Shown here piece by piece: positions 43,587 through 50,818 of a stretch of DNA of 64,000 nucleotides. The stretch's first letter is position 1. Each line of letters begins with the position of its first letter. Both the position numbers and the translations under genes were made by a program. Source of the DNA: Bacillota bacterium (lineage in GTDB: Bacteria > Bacillota > Clostridia > Oscillospirales > Ruminococcaceae); NCBI GenBank assembly GCA_023418925.1, contig JAEZYS010000003.1:248001-312000 (forward strand). Direction: 5' to 3'. Under the pieces are notes generated by a model. The model did no database searches, was not told where the DNA came from, and worked only from the letters and a program-made list of their open reading frames with translations.

Positions 43587-44144
43587 TTATTTTCCTTTCC
43601 GAGCGGTTAAGAGCCGCTCCATCACATCGTCCTGCGGACTGGCTCCGCTGTATTCGCCGGTGCAGTTTTCCTTGACGATCTGGAATATCTCCATCCATAG
43701 CCGATTGGTCTGGTTCATGTAGTTCTGGCCCATCGCCACATAGGGGCTTTGAATGGCATTGCCGGTGGTGGGGTGCTTGGCGAGAAAACCATATTCGGTA
43801 ACCGCTTCCTCGCACTGAATCCAACGAGCCACGCTCATGGCATAACGTTCCAAAAGCTGTGGGGAGACGAGCACCGAACAGCCACGCTCATGTAGCCAGT
43901 GCCACGTATTTTTGTAAATGTCAGCGGCGACGAGCGTCTTGCCGTCCTTTTGCACAGCTTCGAGCATTTTATTTGGTTCCGGCATTTCATTTCCTTGCAG
44001 ATTTGCCGTGTCGGAAAACTCCATCACGGTCAACGTTCTACCGCCGGGATTGCCGGCAGATATTTTGTCGGCGAGAGGCTTCTTTTTTGCACCCGCGCCG
44101 ACACGAGCGCCGCCTCTGTTGGTGCCATCTTTGGCCATATTCAT
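43587..44144 (-). CDS. Terminase small subunit, P27 family
   Basis: The protein has about 185 residues. GGARVGAGAKKKPLADKISA at the N-terminus and the helical core (LLERYAMSVARWIQCEEAV, MGQNYMNQTNRLWMEIFQIV) fit the phage terminase small subunit P27 family. It recognises the pac or cos site. In most phages the large subunit follows directly; here seven genes come between. The ATG at 44144 follows aaggagtgtg. Confidence 0.85.
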   Translation of the reverse strand: MNMAKDGTNRGGARVGAGAKKKPLADKISAGNPGGRTLTVMEFSDTANLQGNEMPEPNKMLEAVQKDGKTLVAADIYKNTWHWLHERGCSVLVSPQLLERYAMSVARWIQCEEAVTEYGFLAKHPTTGNAIQSPYVAMGQNYMNQTNRLWMEIFQIVKENCTGEYSGASPQDDVMERLLTARKGK

Positions 44145-44241
44145 CACACTCCTTGCGTGCTGGGGCTATTCGGTCCTTTGATTGCGCATTTTTCAATACG
44201 GAGCCCCACGCCGCTGTCCGATTTGAAAAGTCCTGGAGATT

Positions 44242-44601
44242 TCACCGCCCCCACCGGTCACCGCTTTCGACAGTGATTCGAGAGTGACAGGATTTACAAA
44301 GAGCCATGAGATTGCTCCGCTCATTGCCGCCGCCTTTAGAGAGAGGAATAATGTGGTGTACCTCTTCAGCTGGAGTGAGCTTACCTTGTTTCTCACATTC
44401 CTCACAAAGAGGATGCAACTTGATGTAGCGGTCACGAATGCGTTTCCAAGCACGACCATACCGTTTGTTGGAAGCCGGGTCGCGTTCGTACTGGTTGTAA
44501 TGTTTGTCCATTGTTTTCTGATGCTCGGCACAGTATTGCTCACGTTCAGCAAGCCGACCGCAGCCGGGGTAAGCACAAGGACGCTTTGGTTTATAGGGCA
44601 T
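44242..44601 (-). CDS. HNH endonuclease
   Basis: The protein has 119 residues. An N-terminal zinc ribbon (CAYPGCGRLAEREQYCAEH) precedes the HNH core EEVHHIIPLSKGGGNERSNL and a closing CKSCHSRIT. HNH proteins next to terminases in HK97-like phages are needed for cos cleavage. It is the first late gene after the predicted late promoter. Confidence 0.85.
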   Translation of the reverse strand: MPYKPKRPCAYPGCGRLAEREQYCAEHQKTMDKHYNQYERDPASNKRYGRAWKRIRDRYIKLHPLCEECEKQGKLTPAEEVHHIIPLSKGGGNERSNLMALCKSCHSRITVESGDRWGR

Positions 44602-44627
44602 CGTTTCACCTCGCTTTCAGAGCATAG

Positions 44628-44658
44628 AAAAAGCCACCGCAGATTTCTCCGCAATGGC
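44628..44658 (-). terminator. Terminator between early and late genes
   Basis: On the minus strand a stem (gccattgcgga / tctgcggtggc, two mismatches) with a gaaa loop is followed by tttttc. It lies between the late promoter and the HNH gene, so it could be an anti-termination point. Confidence 0.55.
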
Positions 44659-44684
44659 TCGTACCTCTATCCTATTTGCCTATC

Positions 44685-44737
44685 ATAATACTAACATAAA
44701 ACGGGTATGCCAAACTGTGCCAAAGCGTGCCAGCTTT
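44685..44737 (-). promoter_or_regulatory. Predicted late promoter with three in-phase repeats
   Basis: On the minus strand TTGGCA (44713-44708) and TATTAT (44690-44685) are 17 bases apart. The -35 box is the last of three direct repeats with exact 10-bp spacing (starting TGGCAcgctt-like units at 44737, 44727 and 44717). The late regulator encoded directly upstream (44737-45147) probably binds them. Confidence 0.65.
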
Positions 44738-45147
44738 CAATTCGGGACAATGAAGTTTTGCAAAGCTGCTGAATGAATGCGGTGAACCGTGCGGTTGGAT
44801 ACATTCATCAGGATACCAATTTTACCCCAAGAGTAGTTGTTAATGTAACGGTACCGAAGAAGCATTTTTTCATCAGCGTTGCCGACAGCATTTATGGCGT
44901 TGCTGATTTGTTTTTTCAAGGCAATAAGGCGCTCAACATCGGCGCAGAGTTCGCGCTCCATGTCGATGATTTTGCAAACGCAGCGGACAAATGGTGGGGC
45001 GGTGCTACGGGTATGGTCTACACGCTCACCGAGATTGCTGCTGGAAATGCTCGATGCGAGTGCACGAAGGTTATCTATTTCCGCAAGGTGGGAATTCACG
45101 ATTTCATTCAGCCGATATGCCTGACCGAGATATTCTTTTGCCGTCAT
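44737..45147 (-). CDS. DUF1492/ArpU-like late transcription regulator
   Basis: The protein has 136 residues. A coiled N-terminus is followed by KKQISNAINAVGNADEKMLL and a sigma-region-4-like helix-turn-helix (YSWGKIGILMNVSNRTVHRI). Such proteins turn on phage structural genes. Its last codons already contain the first unit of the late-promoter repeats. It starts 2 bases after the upstream gene ends. Confidence 0.75.
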   Translation of the reverse strand: MTAKEYLGQAYRLNEIVNSHLAEIDNLRALASSISSSNLGERVDHTRSTAPPFVRCVCKIIDMERELCADVERLIALKKQISNAINAVGNADEKMLLRYRYINNYSWGKIGILMNVSNRTVHRIHSAALQNFIVPN

Positions 45148-45148
45148 A

Positions 45149-45394
45149 TCAGACCACCTCGCATTTTAGCTTCTCAAGAAGCACCTTGCCGTCGAGGTCG
45201 GTCAGCATACTGAACCAGCCACCAAGGAAAAACCGCTCAATGGACTCTTTTTCCGCAACAGTGTCGATATAATCAGCATCTTTCTCGTCATCCTCATCGA
45301 GGGGACGGTGTGCTTTCAACCACAACACTTGGTCACGGTAATCCTTCACGGCCTGTACAACAATTGCATTTGCTAATTCTTCATAAGGATTCAT
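45149..45394 (-). CDS. Small phage protein, unknown function
   Basis: The protein has 81 residues from MNPYEELANAI at 45394, which has a good ggag site; a longer frame is not needed. It is helical and acidic (PLDEDDEKDADYIDTVAEKE) and ends in an IERFFLGGWFSMLTDLDGK block seen in related prophages before the late regulator. No function known. Confidence 0.55.
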   Translation of the reverse strand: MNPYEELANAIVVQAVKDYRDQVLWLKAHRPLDEDDEKDADYIDTVAEKESIERFFLGGWFSMLTDLDGKVLLEKLKCEVV

Positions 45395-45471
45395 AATCTG
45401 TACCTCCGATAAATTTTGTTTCACTCGGATTGGCACGGATTGACTCCTAAGATTGACTCCGTAGGTTGGCT

Positions 45472-46629
45472 CTATAAATTGGCTTTTACCGCATCAATTA
45501 AAGCGGTTTGTGTTTTGTCCTTATCCCGCAGGGCTTTCATGACACGCTCATCAATCGTATTTTTGGCGATGATGTGGTGGAGAACGACTGTGTCGGCATT
45601 TTGCCCTTGTCGCCATAGGCGGGCATTGGTTTGCTGATATAATTCCAGGCTCCACGTCAGCCCGAACCATATAATCGTGCTGCCGCCCGATTGCAAATTC
45701 AGTCCGTGTCCGGCAGAAGCGGGGTGGATAAGGGCGACAGACCATGCTCCCTCGTTCCAGCTTGCGATACTGCCCGAAGTGTCCAACTTGGTAAATGGAA
45801 TATGGCGGTCTTTCAACCGTGTCGATATCCGTTCCAAATCGTGCTTGTACCAATACGCCACAAGAATGGGTTTACCGTTGGCGGCTTCGATTAAATCTTC
45901 AAGGGCATCCAGCTTGCGGTCGTGGATATGGTGGATAATGCCGTCATCACCATAAACCGCACCATTTGCCATTTGGCAGAGCTTGCCCGACAGGGCGGCG
46001 GCGTTTGCAGCTGTGACATCGCCGCCCGCTAATTTCAACACCAAGTCCTGTTTTAAATCGTCATACCGCTCACGCTCTTTACCCGATAAGGTAACGGGAT
46101 ATTCGGCGGTCACCAGGTCCGGCATTTGCAAGTGGTCAGTGGATTTCATGGAAATGGTGATATCAGCGATTTTGGCGTATATCTGCCGCTCTGCATCAGG
46201 GAGGGGTTTGTAGCTGAAGATGACCTGACCGTTCCGCTTGTCGGGGATGAAATACGCCGTGCGGTACTGTCCGATAAACCTTCCAAGACGCTGTCCCATA
46301 TCCAGAAGCCGGAACTCTGCCCATAAATCCATGAGACCGTTGCTTGCCGGGGTGCCGGTTAGACCCACAATGCGTTTTATCTTCGGTCTGACTTTCAAAA
46401 GTGCCCTGAACCGCTTTGCCTGATAGTTCTTGAAGGAAGACAACTCGTCGACTACAACCATGTCGTAATCAAACGGTATACCACTCTTCTCAATCAGCCA
46501 CTGTACATTTTCACGGTTAATGATGTAGATATCCGCCGATGCTTTCAGCGCCGAAATACGTTCGGATTCAGTGCCGACAGCTATGCTGCATATAAGGTCT
46601 TGTAGATGATCCCACTTTGAGATTTCAGC
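45472..46629 (-). pseudogene. SNF2-type helicase, N-terminal part deleted
   Basis: From TWPAEISKWDHL to the end it matches clostridial phage DEAD/SNF2 helicases: MVVVDELSSFKNYQ (motif II), LTGTPASNGLMDLWAEF (motif III), and QQTNARLWRQGQN (motif VI). The Walker A part is missing. Upstream the frame joins that of a truncated DUF2815 gene, so the missing segment was deleted. The longest stretch with its own start is 45472-46461. Without motif I it cannot hydrolyse ATP. Confidence 0.75.
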
Positions 46630-46825
46630 GGGCCATGTAAGCTGCCTGAATAGCTGCCTTGATTTTTTGGACAGTAGCCGTATCTGACTTTGGAATAAGT
46701 ACGCTGGTGGAATACTTTGGGGTGCCGCCGTTTATGCTCTTTGCAGTCCAGATGTTGGCATAGCTCAGACGAGCGATACCGGTTACAACCTTGCAGGGAT
46801 TTGTGTTAGTTACAGAATTTTTCAT
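46625..46825 (-). pseudogene. DUF2815 protein, C-terminally truncated
   Basis: The protein has 66 residues from the ATG at 46825 (ggaggattaatatt before it). CKVVTGIARLSYANIWTAKS, KYSTSVLIPKSDTATVQKIK and AAIQAAY are the N-terminal third of DUF2815, a single-strand-binding-like phage protein normally near 180 residues. The frame then ends YMAR, out of phase with the helicase remnant. It is the right end of the deletion. Confidence 0.75.
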
Positions 46826-46829
46826 AATA

Positions 46830-47942
46830 TTAATCCTCCATATTTTCGATTGGGTCGGCGAAATCATCCGCCACCGTGTTCATTTCTTTACGCTTGTCCG
46901 ATACAGGTACAAGCACGGGTTTGCCGGTTGGCTTGAAGGTCAAGCCACCAAGGGTTTCTTCAAAACGCTTTTTGCCAAGTAATGAGGTCATTGCTGTAAT
47001 GCCCAGCAGCTTAAGCTCATAGGGGTCGAGTCCGATGTCAGTTACGGCTTTCGCCACAGCGGGTTCGTCAGTGTAGCGCCTGTTGCTTCTACCCTCAACC
47101 ACTTTCCAGCCATCAAACTTCATGCCTGACAACGCTTTGGAAAGTGCGTATTCCTTGACATCAGAACCCCACGAAAGGAGGTCGTCAATTTTGCCGAGTA
47201 TGTCAGCAATTTCACATATCTGTAAAAGTGCAGGATCGGTAAAATCATAGACGGCAAGTGCAAGGTTCGCTTCGGCTCTTTCACGGCATTCCGCTTTAGC
47301 TCTGCAGAACTGACAGTGGGCGCCTGCTTTATATTTGCCTTCACCGTTCCAAGCAAGCTGTGCTGCCGGAATCAGTGTGTTTTCCGCCCAATCGGTCAGT
47401 TCAGCCACGGGAATCTCCCAGGTGGAACAGTTGCTGAGTCTTGGTTGGAAGATACTCATCCGCACCGTATCGATGTTATAAAGGAAGTCGAACATCGCAA
47501 GTGCTCCGAGGGCATATATGCGTAGCTGGTCATTTTTTTCTGCGTCAACTTTGATACCGCGTCCGCTCTTGAGATCAATGATGTGAATCACACTGTCCGA
47601 AACGATAAGCGCATCGCAGGTGCCGTAGCATTCCGGGATGTACTTGGAGCAATCTACCCGCTGTTCCACATAAACTGTGGGATTTTCAAGAGCAGCTGCC
47701 TGTTCGGTGACAAAACTGACATAATCATCGGTGTACTCGTCCATCTCGGCATCTTCGCACTCCGGTAAGCGGTCGATGTATCCGAGGGATTTATTCAGTT
47801 TGCCTTCAGCCACTCTGTGAGCAATCGTTCCTTCAGTCGCATAGACCGAGCTGGTCTCTGTCAGGAATTCGGTGAGCCTGGCACTGGGCGGACACTCTAT
47901 CCATCTTTTGCTTGCCGAAGGTGAGAGAAGCGCATGGCTCAT
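46830..47942 (-). CDS. DUF2800 phage nuclease-like protein
   Basis: The protein has 370 residues. HALLSPSASKRWIECPPSAR, then VYVEQRVDCSKYIPECYGTC and HIIDLKSGRGIKVDAEKNDQ show the PD-(D/E)XK core (D at DALIVSD, DLKSG) of DUF2800, an exonuclease-like family in phage replication blocks. A Cys cluster (HCQFCRAKAECRERA) suggests an Fe-S or zinc site. It ends 4 bases before the truncated DUF2815. Confidence 0.8.
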   Translation of the reverse strand: MSHALLSPSASKRWIECPPSARLTEFLTETSSVYATEGTIAHRVAEGKLNKSLGYIDRLPECEDAEMDEYTDDYVSFVTEQAAALENPTVYVEQRVDCSKYIPECYGTCDALIVSDSVIHIIDLKSGRGIKVDAEKNDQLRIYALGALAMFDFLYNIDTVRMSIFQPRLSNCSTWEIPVAELTDWAENTLIPAAQLAWNGEGKYKAGAHCQFCRAKAECRERAEANLALAVYDFTDPALLQICEIADILGKIDDLLSWGSDVKEYALSKALSGMKFDGWKVVEGRSNRRYTDEPAVAKAVTDIGLDPYELKLLGITAMTSLLGKKRFEETLGGLTFKPTGKPVLVPVSDKRKEMNTVADDFADPIENMED

Positions 47943-48256
47943 CAGAGTGCCCTCGCTTCTTCCATAAGTACCGTGTACTCCGAGGGCGGTACTTCGGAAA
48001 GTTTCTTGACTCCGTGTTTGGCAAGCAGTTTCTGAACTTCTGCAGTGTGGCCGGCTCTCGACTTTTCAGCGAGAAGGCTACGGACTTCTGCAATGTCAGG
48101 GTACTTGATTTCCGGGACACTCTCTTCTTCCGGGCACTCCTCCACGGCATCATGGTCAAAGTCATACTCGGCTTTGATCTCTTCGGCCAGTTCAGCCAGG
48201 GTTCTCGCAATGCAAGCGAGGTCGTTTCCGATTTGCAGGGCTTTATCCGGTGACAT
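47942..48256 (-). CDS. Small acidic phage protein
   Basis: The protein has 104 residues from the ATG at 48256, with ggagggcttgctt before it. It is helical (IGNDLACIARTLAELAEEIK), acidic in the middle, and ends with VQKLLAKHGVKKLSEVPPSE, a pattern seen in rRNA-biogenesis-named phage proteins. It shares a base with the DUF2800 start. A 14-codon leader overlaps its start. Function is unknown. Confidence 0.6.
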   Translation of the reverse strand: MSPDKALQIGNDLACIARTLAELAEEIKAEYDFDHDAVEECPEEESVPEIKYPDIAEVRSLLAEKSRAGHTAEVQKLLAKHGVKKLSEVPPSEYTVLMEEARAL

Positions 48257-48287
48257 AAGCAAGCCCTCCGTTTCCGTTGATTTTCAT
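48243..48287 (-). CDS. 14-codon leader ORF overlapping the next start
   Basis: An ATG at 48287, behind aaacggaggtaaaccgt, opens MKINGNGGLAYVTG and stops at 48243, so its end overlaps the start of the 48256 gene by 14 bases. The ribosome-binding site is better than that of the following gene. It may couple translation. Confidence 0.4.
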   Translation of the reverse strand: MKINGNGGLAYVTG

Positions 48288-48312
48288 ACGGTTTACCTCC
48301 GTTTTATAATGT

Positions 48313-48365
48313 AGGAGCATCGCTCCTCACCTTGTACTGGACAGGCAAGGAGCGATATCCGTAGT
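48313..48365 (-). ncRNA. Structured leader motif, copy B
   Basis: On the minus strand actacggat leads into a perfect 9-bp stem atcgctcct / aggagcgat around the loop tgcctgtccagtacaaggtg. The 3' half can also pair with a following gctcct, so two structures exclude each other. The loop and 5' flank match copy A at 20637-20685. It lies about 30 bases before the leader ORF. Confidence 0.55.
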
Positions 48366-48369
48366 GAAA

Positions 48370-49077
48370 TCAAAAATATTTTTTCAAGGTCTCATTTTCA
48401 CGGAGCAGACGCTCCAATCTTTTTTTCCGATAGTAGACGCCGTCAACGGTCATATGCAGCCTGTCTGCAATATCAGCTTTTTTTGTTTTCCGAATCAGGC
48501 AGACCCACAATTTCTGGTCAATAGGGTCGAGTGAGCCAATGACCTCAGCAATAGCATCCTGCCTTTCACGATCTGCGTAGGCGTTTTCAATGTTTACACC
48601 CTCATCTGCAAGTTCAAAGGTGACCTCGGTGCCGTCGTCGTTAAAGCCGAGTGGCTTGTCCAGCTCAAGGGTGCGGCGAACATACGAGGAGCAGCAGTCA
48701 CATTTGCGTTTGCAACCGACACCATTTTTTGCACGATAGGCTGAATTGCAATATTCGTTGAAACGGCAATCGGCGCAGGTAACAGTGCAGCTTGCATGGG
48801 AGGTTTGTCCGATACAGAGGTTTTTGCGTTCCGTGTCACGTTCATCACCTTTAAGGTCAGCGGCATTATCTTTGCCAAACTTTTCTCCGAGCTCGTTGCG
48901 AGGGAGCCGGATAGCTATTTGACCATCCGGGGAGTAGAACCAGCGCTGTGGATATGGGTTGTCCGCCGTAACAGGCTCGGCAGGAGCAAAGCACTCTCGG
49001 CGGGTGGTCTTGATGCTGCTGCCATCCGACAGCATGAGGTAGAACTCTTCGTAGTGACGCTTCTGGTAGTTTTTCAT
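48370..49077 (-). CDS. Sigma-like phage regulator with Cys cluster
   Basis: The protein has 235 residues. The middle holds eight or more Cys (CTVTCADCRFNEYC, CKRKCDCCSSYV), likely zinc or Fe-S. The C-terminus has IADRLHMTVDGVYYRKKRLE, a sigma-region-4-like helix-turn-helix. Proteins of this type are first in the early block. It follows a leader with a hairpin at 49132-49158. It probably controls early gene expression. Confidence 0.65.
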   Translation of the reverse strand: MKNYQKRHYEEFYLMLSDGSSIKTTRRECFAPAEPVTADNPYPQRWFYSPDGQIAIRLPRNELGEKFGKDNAADLKGDERDTERKNLCIGQTSHASCTVTCADCRFNEYCNSAYRAKNGVGCKRKCDCCSSYVRRTLELDKPLGFNDDGTEVTFELADEGVNIENAYADRERQDAIAEVIGSLDPIDQKLWVCLIRKTKKADIADRLHMTVDGVYYRKKRLERLLRENETLKKYF

Positions 49078-49131
49078 TTTGTTTTCCTCCGTAGATTTGC
49101 TGAGACTTCAGCGGCGGAGGAAACAAAAGAA

Positions 49132-49158
49132 GGGTCTGCATACGATGTACACAGACCC
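49132..49158 (-). terminator. Leader hairpin before the early regulator
   Basis: A 7-bp stem (gggtctg / cagaccc) is followed on the minus strand by ttcttttgttt. It may end or attenuate transcription into the 48370-49077 gene. Confidence 0.4.
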
Positions 49159-49512
49159 CGTTTCGCCTAAAATGAGCGCACGAAACTAAGGTGGTGGTAC
49201 ATCGACGCTTCGAAGACGGTCTTTATCACCGCTCTCGAAACCTCTATGTAACCTCCACCGCTTCATGGCCACTCAGCGATGTTGATGTATTGTTAGAGCC
49301 GTATAATCCGCAGCTCTTTCGGACGCCGTATCAGAAAGGACATATTTACAGAACTAGAAATAATCTTGCGAACACAAATATGAAATGTATAAAAAGAGTA
49401 GAAATTTTCATAAAAGTGTGATAGAATATATAGGCATATCGTGTAGGCTTGTTCTTTTCGCAGAAGCCAGTGTGTTTCGTCGGCTTATGTATTCATTATA
49501 GAAAATCGCCTC

Positions 49513-49557
49513 GGTACGGATTGGTAGTGACGGGTAGCTTTCGGTAGTCTTTGGTAG
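49513..49557 (+). repeat. Five GGTA(G/C) direct repeats at an exact 10-bp period
   Basis: The units start at 49513 (ggtac), 49523, 49533, 49543 and 49553 (all ggtag). The last one merges with the ggaggag ribosome-binding site of the gene at 49568. Equal spacing of one helical turn suggests a same-face protein array, or a regulated 5' leader in RNA. Confidence 0.65.
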
Positions 49558-49567
49558 GAGGAGCAAA

Positions 49568-50140
49568 ATGGAGTTTTCAGACTTTGTAAAATTACTGCAT
49601 CCGGTAATCGGCGCCGGGAGCAGCACCCATGCGTTTGCAAGAACCCTATTTGATTCAATTGTTACCGATGAAGGTCAAGTCGTCTTGGATGAACTCAGTA
49701 CAAATACCTACAAGGCGTACTTCAACGGAAACACGCAAATAACAAAACTGGCACAAAAAATCTCGGCTTATATTGAGCCGGAAGAATTTATAGGCTACAT
49801 AGAGCAATTTTCAGATGCCGCAGTGCAGAGCCTGTGCGATAGCTTTCAAGAATCTCTGCCAGACATCCATCTTCATAATGCCGGAGAAAAACTGACGGGG
49901 CTGTTTGCCTCTATAATTAAGGAGGCTGCATCGGCCAAGAAAAAAGGCACCTCGCAAGGCGCCGGCAAAACAGAAACAATAGAGGCGGAGGTCGTGGATG
50001 ACAATGAGCCATCAGGCGCTGCCACTAAAGATAAGGAAGATAAAAAAATAACCGTTATTCAGCACCAGACTAATGTTGTTCAGAATGGAGAGAACAACAT
50101 CAACCTGACGAATAACGGTACGATAAATTTTAATCTTTAA
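49568..50140 (+). CDS. Unrecognised protein A of the ATPase-linked system
   Basis: The protein has 190 residues. The first 130 are helical with no known motif. Residues 130-158 form a charged linker (GAGKTETIEAEVVDDNEPSG). The last 25 are Asn-rich strands, HQTNVVQNGENNINLTNNG, similar to the N-terminus of protein B. The ATG follows ggaggagcaaa. It starts an operon-like set with B and the ABC-type ATPase, and five in-phase repeats stand before it. It may be an adaptor. Confidence 0.5.
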   Translation: MEFSDFVKLLHPVIGAGSSTHAFARTLFDSIVTDEGQVVLDELSTNTYKAYFNGNTQITKLAQKISAYIEPEEFIGYIEQFSDAAVQSLCDSFQESLPDIHLHNAGEKLTGLFASIIKEAASAKKKGTSQGAGKTETIEAEVVDDNEPSGAATKDKEDKKITVIQHQTNVVQNGENNINLTNNGTINFNL

Positions 50141-50152
50141 GGAGGACGGCAT

Positions 50153-50806
50153 ATGGACAACGATTTAATTATCAAGAAAGCCGATTCAGCCATCACTCCG
50201 ACTACGCAGCAAACAGGAAAAACAAATGTCAATGTTACAAACGAAAACGGTGGAATAGTCAACTTCAATAATTACATCACTTACTCTCAAAACACGCCGG
50301 GTGTCAGCGCCGAGCAGCTCATGGCGGTGCAGTCTTTCAGTAAGGAATACTATCAGTTGATTGTCACCTGCGAAGAAGATGTATTTAAGGATAATATCAT
50401 CACAGTGCCAGTCAGCCGTGCGCTTACAAAGTACAGTGTTCCAGCAGAGATTTTTCAGAGGTGTTCCACCCTCTCTGATGAAGGAAAAGCTGAACTGATG
50501 AGGTTTCCCGCAATCATCTGCCGTGAGAACACAGAAATGAAAGGCACGACAGACCCAAATCAATGGGCAATGTTCGCCTACATAAAAATGATACGGGTCG
50601 ACGGAAAGAATGTAAAGATTGTCTTTCAACCTCTCGTACCCATACAGCAGCAGAAGCTCTGCGACAAATGCAATGCTGTCTTTTTAGACCTAAACATGGA
50701 TTGCGCGATTACCGACCTCAATCATAGCGCCTGGTCAATTCATAAAGTAAACGTATTTGAGGCATTGGATGAAGCCGGAGTTCCCGGCATACCTAAGCCG
50801 GTATAA
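50153..50806 (+). CDS. Unrecognised protein B of the ATPase-linked system
   Basis: The protein has 217 residues. Residues 22-45 (TNVNVTNENGGIVNFNNYIT) repeat the Asn-rich strand motif of protein A. The rest is mixed alpha/beta with a helix-rich middle (SRALTKYSVPAEIFQRCSTL) and a Cys pair (CDKCNAVFLDLNMDC, near residue 170). The ATG follows aaggaggacggcat 12 bases after gene A. I know no family. The shared motif suggests A and B bind each other by edge strands. Confidence 0.5.
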   Translation: MDNDLIIKKADSAITPTTQQTGKTNVNVTNENGGIVNFNNYITYSQNTPGVSAEQLMAVQSFSKEYYQLIVTCEEDVFKDNIITVPVSRALTKYSVPAEIFQRCSTLSDEGKAELMRFPAIICRENTEMKGTTDPNQWAMFAYIKMIRVDGKNVKIVFQPLVPIQQQKLCDKCNAVFLDLNMDCAITDLNHSAWSIHKVNVFEALDEAGVPGIPKPV

Positions 50807-50818
50807 GGAGGTGCCTTT

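Larger units (their letters stand above)
49078..49567. other. 490-bp divergent spacer between prophage and defence block
   Basis: There is no credible gene here. It holds a hairpin at 49132-49158 and the 10-bp-period repeats at 49513-49557. A weak plus-strand promoter candidate (ttttca, 16 bases, tatata) lies near 49407-49434. The right end of the prophage is probably here, but I could not define an att core. Confidence 0.5.

Noticed and set aside
44193..44654. Overlapping 153-codon frame across the HNH gene
   Set aside because: It has no HNH motif; the 44242-44601 frame has both zinc ribbon and HNH core.
46600..46640. Frameshift fusion of DUF2815 and the helicase
   Set aside because: A +1 shift at an A run could join the frames, but both proteins lack known family segments at the joint, so a deletion fits better.
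17031..49440. Prophage att core tttcataaaa at about 17045 and 49408
   Set aside because: A 10-base AT-rich match over this length is expected by chance, and no gene is restored by joining it.
49513..49557. CRISPR array
   Set aside because: Units are 5 bases with 5-base gaps. This is far too short for CRISPR, and there are no cas genes in the window.
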